Source: Proteobacteria bacterium UBA2133 (GTDB lineage Bacteria > Pseudomonadota > Gammaproteobacteria > Arenicellales > UBA868). Taken from it: 10,904 bases of DNA. Of the stretch, positions 6,723 through 10,904 are shown in pieces; within the stretch, counting starts at the first letter, position 1, and each line of letters starts with the position of its first letter. The stretch lies in assembly GCA_002327725.1 (NCBI GenBank), contig DCXP01000001.1, positions 64,193 to 75,096 of the forward strand, given 5' to 3'. The position numbers were made by a program, and so were the translations under genes. A model generated the notes under the pieces. It had not been told where the DNA came from and ran no database searches. It saw only the letters and a program-made list of their open reading frames with translations.

Positions 6723-6724
6723 AT
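6719..6724 (+). promoter_or_regulatory. Putative parC -10 element (TATAAT)
   Basis: A consensus TATAAT lies 49 bases ahead of the parC ATG, inside the 92-base divergent gap. There is no good -35 at 16-18 bases; the nearest TTGGAA (6688-6693) is 25 bases away. The hexamer is credible because of its position and perfect match, but the full promoter is not proven. Confidence 0.4.
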
Positions 6725-6773
6725 TACCGTTACCCAGCCGCGCATTCTGCCACACTGACGCCAGAGTTCCTTT

Positions 6774-9074
6774 ATGCCAGCGACCGTCCGCCGCAAGACC
6801 CGATCAAAAAAGACCAGGCGTCCATCGACGCAGGCACAGGCTAACCCGCGCAGGCCCGAGGCCGTGCCGGTCTCAGAGTTTACCGAACGATCTTACCTCA
6901 ACTACTCGATGTACGTGGTTCTGGACCGGGCCCTGCCGAGCCTCGCTGATGGCCTGAAACCGGTGCAGCGGCGAATCGTCTATGCGATGTCTGAACTCGG
7001 CCTGGCCGCGACATCCAAGTACAAGAAATCGGCCAGAACCGTGGGGGATGTGCTGGGCAAGTTTCATCCGCATGGTGATTCGGCCTGTTATGAGGCAATG
7101 GTCCTGATGGCGCAGCCGTTCAGTTTCCGTTACCCGCTGGTCGACGGCCAGGGCAACTGGGGATCCCAGGATGATCCCCGGTCTTTCGCTGCCATGCGGT
7201 ATACCGAGGCCCGGCTCTCGGGTTTTGCCGAGATGCTGCTCTCGGAACTGGGACAGGGTACCGTGGACTGGGGGCTCAATTTTGACGGCACACTGCGCGA
7301 GCCGCGGCTACTGCCGGCAAGACTGCCCAATGTGCTGCTGAACGGCAGTTCGGGCATCGCCGTCGGGATGGCGACCGACATTCCGCCGCATAACCTGCGT
7401 GAGGTCGTGAGCGCTGCGATCCGGCTGCTGGAGAACAGCCGTACCGGCCTGGATCAGTTGTGTGAGCACATCCAAGGACCTGACTTTCCTACCGAGGCCG
7501 AAATTGTGACGCCGGCGCAGGAGATCCGCGAGGTCTACCGCACCGGCTATGGATCGATACGCCAGCGCGCGGTCTGGCGGGAAGAAGGCGCCAATATTGT
7601 TATTGCGGCGCTGCCATACCAGGTGTCCGGGGAGCGTGTCATTGAACAGGTCGCGACCCAGATGGCGTCCAAGAAACTGCCGATCGTTGACGATATTCGT
7701 GACGAGTCAGATCACGAGAACCCCACCCGTATCGTGATTGAGCCCCGGTCCAACCGGGTCGATAAAACGGCGTTGCTGGATCACCTCTTTGCCACAACAT
7801 CGCTGGAACAGAGCTATCGGGTCAACATGAACATGATCGGTCTTGATGGCCGGCCGAAAGTATTTGACCTGAAAGGCGCGCTCAAGGAGTGGCTGGATTT
7901 CAGGATCGCCACCGTGAAACGGCGTCTTGAGTTCCGGCTCGACCGGGTAGTCAAGCGTCTGCACATTCTCGACGGACTGCTGATTGCCTATCTCAATATC
8001 GATGCCGTCATCAAGATCATCCGTCAGGAAGAGGAGCCGAAAAAGGTGCTGATGAAGCGGTTTAAGCTGAGCGAGATTCAGGCGGAGGCGATTCTTGAGC
8101 TGAAACTGCGGCACCTGGCGAAACTCGAAGAGATGAAAATCAATAGCGAGCGCCAGGAACTCACCCGGGAAAAGGCGGGGCTGCAGAAGATCCTGAAGTC
8201 ACGCGACCGGCTCAAGAAGGTGGTCAGCAAGGAACTGCTGGCTGACGCCGAGGATTTCGGAGACGACCGCCGCTCGCCCCTGGTGGTGCGGGAAGCCGCC
8301 CAGGCGCTCAGTGAGACTGCGCTTATTCCATCGGAACCCATCACGGTCGTGCTTTCGCGCAACGGATGGATCCGCTCTGCCAAGGGTACCGAGATAGATC
8401 CCCGGGAACTCGCCTACCGCGGTGATGACGGCTATCTGCATTCCGGCGCCGGACGGGCCAACCAGCCGCTATTGTGTATTGATTCGACGGGGCGGGTGTA
8501 TGGCCTTCGCTCCCATGAACTGCCGTCAGCCAGGAGTCTTGGAGAGCCGGTGGGCAAGCAGTTGAAGCCGCCTGCGGGGGCTACCTTCTGCGGCCTGATG
8601 ATCGGCGAGAACAGCAGCCGCTATCTTCTTGCTTCGGATGCGGGATACGGCTTTGTGGCGACCTTGGAAGATCTGCTGACCCGGAATAAGTCGGGCAAGG
8701 CAGTCCTGAGCGCGCGCGCGGCCGGCGTGCTGGCGCCGCAACGGGTTTTTGAGTATGAGGATGACTGGGTAGCCGCGATTACCGACACAGGGCGCCTTCT
8801 GATTTTCCCGCTCGCTGAACTGCCATTGCTGCCGAAGGGCAAGGGGGTCAAGCTGATCAATATTCCGGGCCCGCGCCACAAGGCGGGCGAGGAAAAACTC
8901 GTGGGAGTGGCGGTGTTTCGTGAGGGCGATGCCCTGCGCCTTTATGCCGGAAAACAGAATATGCGGCTTAAACCTTCGGATATCGATACCTTCGCCGGTT
9001 CCCGGGCCCAGCGCGGCCGGGCGCTGCCTCGGGGTTACCAGCGTCCGACCGCAATCGAAACGATTACCGCGTAA
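6774..9074 (+). CDS. parC: DNA topoisomerase IV subunit A
   Basis: The DNA-cleaving subunit of topoisomerase IV, which with ParE decatenates daughter chromosomes. It has 766 residues and is collinear with E. coli ParC. The winged-helix/tower core starts at about residue 35 (EFTERSYLNYSMYV). The catalytic tyrosine is Y143 in FAAMRYTEARL, with R142 beside it. The quinolone-resistance region HPHGDSACYE (98-107) has Ser103 and Glu107, matching sensitive wild-type Ser80 and Glu84 of E. coli. A coiled-coil gate with QAEAILELKLRHLAKLEEMK follows, then the C-terminal DNA-wrapping domain. The ATG at 6774 gives an N-terminal tail of about 23 extra residues rich in Arg and Lys. A GTG at 6864 would give a more E. 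coli-like start but has only GAGG two bases away. The ATG is kept because a TATAAT lies 49 bases upstream. parE is not in the window. Convergent with algC. Confidence 0.97.
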   Translation: MPATVRRKTRSKKTRRPSTQAQANPRRPEAVPVSEFTERSYLNYSMYVVLDRALPSLADGLKPVQRRIVYAMSELGLAATSKYKKSARTVGDVLGKFHPHGDSACYEAMVLMAQPFSFRYPLVDGQGNWGSQDDPRSFAAMRYTEARLSGFAEMLLSELGQGTVDWGLNFDGTLREPRLLPARLPNVLLNGSSGIAVGMATDIPPHNLREVVSAAIRLLENSRTGLDQLCEHIQGPDFPTEAEIVTPAQEIREVYRTGYGSIRQRAVWREEGANIVIAALPYQVSGERVIEQVATQMASKKLPIVDDIRDESDHENPTRIVIEPRSNRVDKTALLDHLFATTSLEQSYRVNMNMIGLDGRPKVFDLKGALKEWLDFRIATVKRRLEFRLDRVVKRLHILDGLLIAYLNIDAVIKIIRQEEEPKKVLMKRFKLSEIQAEAILELKLRHLAKLEEMKINSERQELTREKAGLQKILKSRDRLKKVVSKELLADAEDFGDDRRSPLVVREAAQALSETALIPSEPITVVLSRNGWIRSAKGTEIDPRELAYRGDDGYLHSGAGRANQPLLCIDSTGRVYGLRSHELPSARSLGEPVGKQLKPPAGATFCGLMIGENSSRYLLASDAGYGFVATLEDLLTRNKSGKAVLSARAAGVLAPQRVFEYEDDWVAAITDTGRLLIFPLAELPLLPKGKGVKLINIPGPRHKAGEEKLVGVAVFREGDALRLYAGKQNMRLKPSDIDTFAGSRAQRGRALPRGYQRPTAIETITA

Positions 9075-9109
9075 CGAATCCCTGATCTGCCGTGGCAAGG
9101 GCTAAAGAC

Positions 9110-9145
9110 GACACCGCCCATAGCGCCGCTTAAAAAGGCAGTGTC
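9110..9145 (-). terminator. Possible algC 3' stem-loop
   Basis: On the minus strand GACACTGCC (9145-9137) can pair with GGCGGTGTC (9118-9110) as a 9-bp stem with one G-U wobble and an 18-base loop. The stem spans the algC stop codon. The following bases (CGTCTTTAG) hold only a short T-rich run, so intrinsic termination is uncertain. It lies in the short gap between convergent parC and algC. Confidence 0.25.
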
Positions 9146-10506
9146 AGTTCCGGACGCAGTGCCAGAATCTGTTCCCGGTAGAGGTTCTGAATCCGCCGGA
9201 GTGCAGGTTCGGTGTCTGCTTCAAAGCGCAGAATGACTGTCGGGGTGGTGTTGGATGCCCGGGCAAGACCAAATCCGTCTTCAAAGTCGACGCGGACGCC
9301 ATCGATATTGCAGATCTCGCCACCAGAAAAATCACCATGCGCAACCAACTCCTTGATCAGCGCGTGATGCTCTCCTTCCTGCATTTCAATACGAAGTTCC
9401 GGCGTATTGACGGTATCAGGGATTTCGGCAAAAACAGCGCTCGGCAGGCGGGAATCATTCGACAAAACTTCGCATAGCCGCGCGGCGGCATAAAGCGCGT
9501 CATCAAAACCGTACCAGCGTTCTTTGAAAAAGAGATGCCCGCTCATCTCGCCACCAAGTGCACCGCAGGTTTCGCGTAACTTGGCCTTGATGAATGAATG
9601 CCCGGTCTTCCACATCAGGGCTTCGCCTCCGGCCTGTTCGACGGCCTCGGGCAGTAACCTCGTACATTTGACATCATAGATAATCTTGGCGCCGGGGTTT
9701 CGTGAGAGGATGTCCCGGGCAAAAAGAATCATCTGGCGATCCGGCCAGATGACCTGGCCCGTGTCGGTCACCACACCCAGCCGGTCGCCGTCGCCGTCAA
9801 AAGCCAGCCCCAGATCGGCCTGTTCGCGAAGCACCGCTTCGATCAGGGGCGCAAGGTTTTCAGCAACACTGGGATCGGGGTGGTGGTTGGGGAAGGTGCC
9901 GTCGACCTCGCTGAAGAGTTCAATGACATCACAGCCGATATCCCGCATCAGCTGAGGGGCTGCCATGCCCGCGACACCGTTGCCGCAGTCGGTCACAACC
10001 CGAAGGGGCCGTTTCATCCGGATATCCCCGACGACACGGTCTACATATCGGGGAACAACATCCTGTGAGCTTCGCTCCCCAACGCCCACGGAAAAATCCT
10101 GAACCTCGATGCGTTTTCGCAGGTCCTGTATGCGCTCGGCGGCCAGTGTGTGGGTACCGATCATGACCTTAAGTCCGTTGTAGTCGGGCGGATTGTGACT
10201 GCCGGTCACCGAAACGGCTGAACCGATCTCGAGAGTCTGGGTCGCAAAATAGGTCAGCGGGGTGGGTACCATGCCGATGTCCACGGTATGGCAGCCGGTG
10301 GCGCAGATGCCATCCATCAGGACAGATGCAATCGCGGGGCCCGACAGGCGTCCGTCCCGACCGACGATCACCGCGTTGTCGCCGGCAGCCAGCGCCTCTG
10401 TGCCGATAGCCCGGCCGATCTGCTCCACGATGTCCGGGGTCAGCGACTGCCCGACGATTCCGCGGATATCGTAGGCCTTGAAGATTTCGGGGTGGGGGAC
10501 GCTCAT
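9130..10506 (-). CDS. algC: Phosphomannomutase / phosphoglucomutase
   Basis: A cytoplasmic alpha-D-phosphohexomutase that interconverts the 6- and 1-phosphates of mannose and glucose, supplying GDP-mannose and UDP-glucose routes to exopolysaccharide, lipopolysaccharide and related glycans. It has 458 residues, close to Pseudomonas AlgC. The phosphoserine is S103 in TGSHNPPDYNG. The Mg2+ loop is DGDGD at 237-241, the sugar-binding loop is GEMSGH at 319-324, and the phosphate-binding loop is RASNTTP at 416-422. All four domains are present and uninterrupted. The ATG at 10506 has no Shine-Dalgarno; a TACAAT on the minus strand (10521-10516) lies 9 bases before it, so the transcript may have a very short leader. 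It is divergent from the binding-protein gene (141 bases between starts) and convergent with parC. The symbol follows AlgC similarity; manB or pgm naming would also be defensible. Confidence 0.95.
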   Translation of the reverse strand: MSVPHPEIFKAYDIRGIVGQSLTPDIVEQIGRAIGTEALAAGDNAVIVGRDGRLSGPAIASVLMDGICATGCHTVDIGMVPTPLTYFATQTLEIGSAVSVTGSHNPPDYNGLKVMIGTHTLAAERIQDLRKRIEVQDFSVGVGERSSQDVVPRYVDRVVGDIRMKRPLRVVTDCGNGVAGMAAPQLMRDIGCDVIELFSEVDGTFPNHHPDPSVAENLAPLIEAVLREQADLGLAFDGDGDRLGVVTDTGQVIWPDRQMILFARDILSRNPGAKIIYDVKCTRLLPEAVEQAGGEALMWKTGHSFIKAKLRETCGALGGEMSGHLFFKERWYGFDDALYAAARLCEVLSNDSRLPSAVFAEIPDTVNTPELRIEMQEGEHHALIKELVAHGDFSGGEICNIDGVRVDFEDGFGLARASNTTPTVILRFEADTEPALRRIQNLYREQILALRPELTLPF

Positions 10507-10537
10507 AGGTGGGGGATTGTAGCCTCAGATTGCGACG

Positions 10538-10561
10538 GCACTGATTAGTGCTAGACACTAA
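10538..10561. promoter_or_regulatory. Nested inverted repeats, candidate operator between algC and the binding-protein gene
   Basis: Two perfect inverted repeats share one arm: GCACT-gatt-AGTGC (10538-10551) and TTAGTG-ctaga-CACTAA (10545-10561). The result is three alternating CACT/AGTG half-sites in 24 bases. They lie about 32 bases before the algC start and 86 bases before the binding-protein start, where a repressor or activator could act on either promoter. The protein that might bind is unknown. Confidence 0.4.
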
Positions 10562-10634
10562 CCTGAGTATCGTTTAGCCTGTCACCGAAGAAGTAGAGAA
10601 GTTAGCAAAAGACCTTCCAAAATCCTATTTTCAA

Positions 10635-10641
10635 AAGGAGG
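10635..10641 (+). promoter_or_regulatory. Strong ribosome binding site
   Basis: AAGGAGG at 10635-10641, a full match to the 16S rRNA tail, lies 6 bases before the ATG at 10648 and fixes that start. It is the strongest such site in the window and suggests high expression of the exported binding protein. Confidence 0.85.
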
Positions 10642-10647
10642 AGATCA

Positions 10648-10904
10648 ATGACGAAAAGTAAAGAATTCATCGCCCGGCTTCAGGATGGGCAGTTTACCCG
10701 GCGTCAGGCAATCAAAGCGCTCGGCGCCATGGGATTTGCCGTTGGCGCCGTGCCGCTTGGGGTGCGCTCTGCGCTCGCCGCGGAAAATGCCACATACTTT
10801 ACCTGGGGCGGCTACGATGATGACGGCATGTTTGCCCCCTATATCGCCAAGCATGGTGGACCGCCAAACTACGTAACGTTCGGTGACGCCGAGGAAGGCT
10901 TTAC
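10648..10904 (+). CDS. Twin-arginine-exported ABC transporter substrate-binding protein, polyamine type (partial, 3' end beyond right edge)
   Basis: The first 85 codons of a periplasmic solute-binding protein. Residues 1-16 are a polar leader. TRRQAIK (17-23) is a twin-arginine motif, followed by a moderately hydrophobic stretch (24-39) and a likely signal peptidase site after A44 (SALA/AEN). The mature start, TYFTWGGYDDDGMFAPYIAKH, resembles the first strand and helix of spermidine/putrescine-type (PotD/PotF-like) binding proteins, which deliver ligand to an ABC importer. Only about 40 mature residues are visible, so the ligand is not assignable. The start is fixed by the perfect Shine-Dalgarno 6 bases upstream. 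Permease and ATPase genes would be expected further right. Divergent from algC, with nested inverted repeats in between. Confidence 0.8.
   Translation, partial: MTKSKEFIARLQDGQFTRRQAIKALGAMGFAVGAVPLGVRSALAAENATYFTWGGYDDDGMFAPYIAKHGGPPNYVTFGDAEEGF

Noticed and set aside
8526..9098. 190-codon minus-strand ORF inside parC
   Set aside because: Antisense to the conserved ParC C-terminal domain, with no motif and no ribosome site; GC-rich coding DNA often leaves long antisense frames.
1..10904. Novel defence, mobile or CRISPR-type system
   Set aside because: Every long gene falls in a well-known metabolic, editing or DNA-topology family; there are no repeat arrays, transposases, integrases, nucleases or toxin-like pairs.

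Overview
The window reads as a stretch of ordinary bacterial chromosome, most likely from a gammaproteobacterium. ParC and the ADP-ribose pyrophosphatase track their Escherichia coli counterparts almost motif for motif. The phosphohexomutase has the same layout and active-site spacing as Pseudomonas AlgC. The DNA is GC-rich by eye and densely coded on both strands. I cannot resolve genus or family from the sequence alone. I see no tRNA, rRNA, CRISPR array, insertion sequence, phage gene or attachment site.

Layout, left to right. (1) 1-805, minus strand: the N-terminal 268 codons of a multi-pass membrane protein of the flippase-like / lysylphosphatidylglycerol synthase transmembrane family, running off the left edge. 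(2) 806-1190: a 385-base gap with a small hairpin, a short direct repeat and one possible very small ORF. (3) 1191-2502, minus strand: a GNAT acetyltransferase followed by a MoeB/ThiF-type adenylyltransferase. (4) 2562-4046, plus strand: a beta-hydroxyacid dehydrogenase and, 18 bases later, an isochorismatase-family cysteine hydrolase, divergent from the GNAT gene. (5) 6681-4069, minus strand: a tight three-gene run of a ProXp-ala-type tRNA deacylase, an amidase-signature hydrolase and an ADP-ribose pyrophosphatase, convergent with block 4. (6) 6774-9074, plus strand: parC, divergent from the deacylase gene. (7) 10506-9130, minus strand: an AlgC-type phosphomannomutase/phosphoglucomutase, convergent with parC. 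(8) 10648-end, plus strand: the start of a twin-arginine-exported solute-binding protein that resembles polyamine-type ABC binding proteins, cut by the right edge.

How the genes work together: most are housekeeping enzymes from separate pathways (cofactor sulfur transfer, chromosome decatenation, sugar-phosphate interconversion). Two groups look like operons. The deacylase-amidase-Nudix run has overlapping or near-touching ends and could be a set of clean-up hydrolases; the amidase substrate is unknown. The dehydrogenase-hydrolase pair looks like a small catabolic unit of unknown substrate. The best regulatory signals are a consensus TATAAT upstream of parC lying at the end of a 12-bp tandem duplication, and a nested pair of inverted repeats between the divergent algC and binding-protein genes. 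I do not see convincing evidence for a new defence, mobile or biosynthetic system here.
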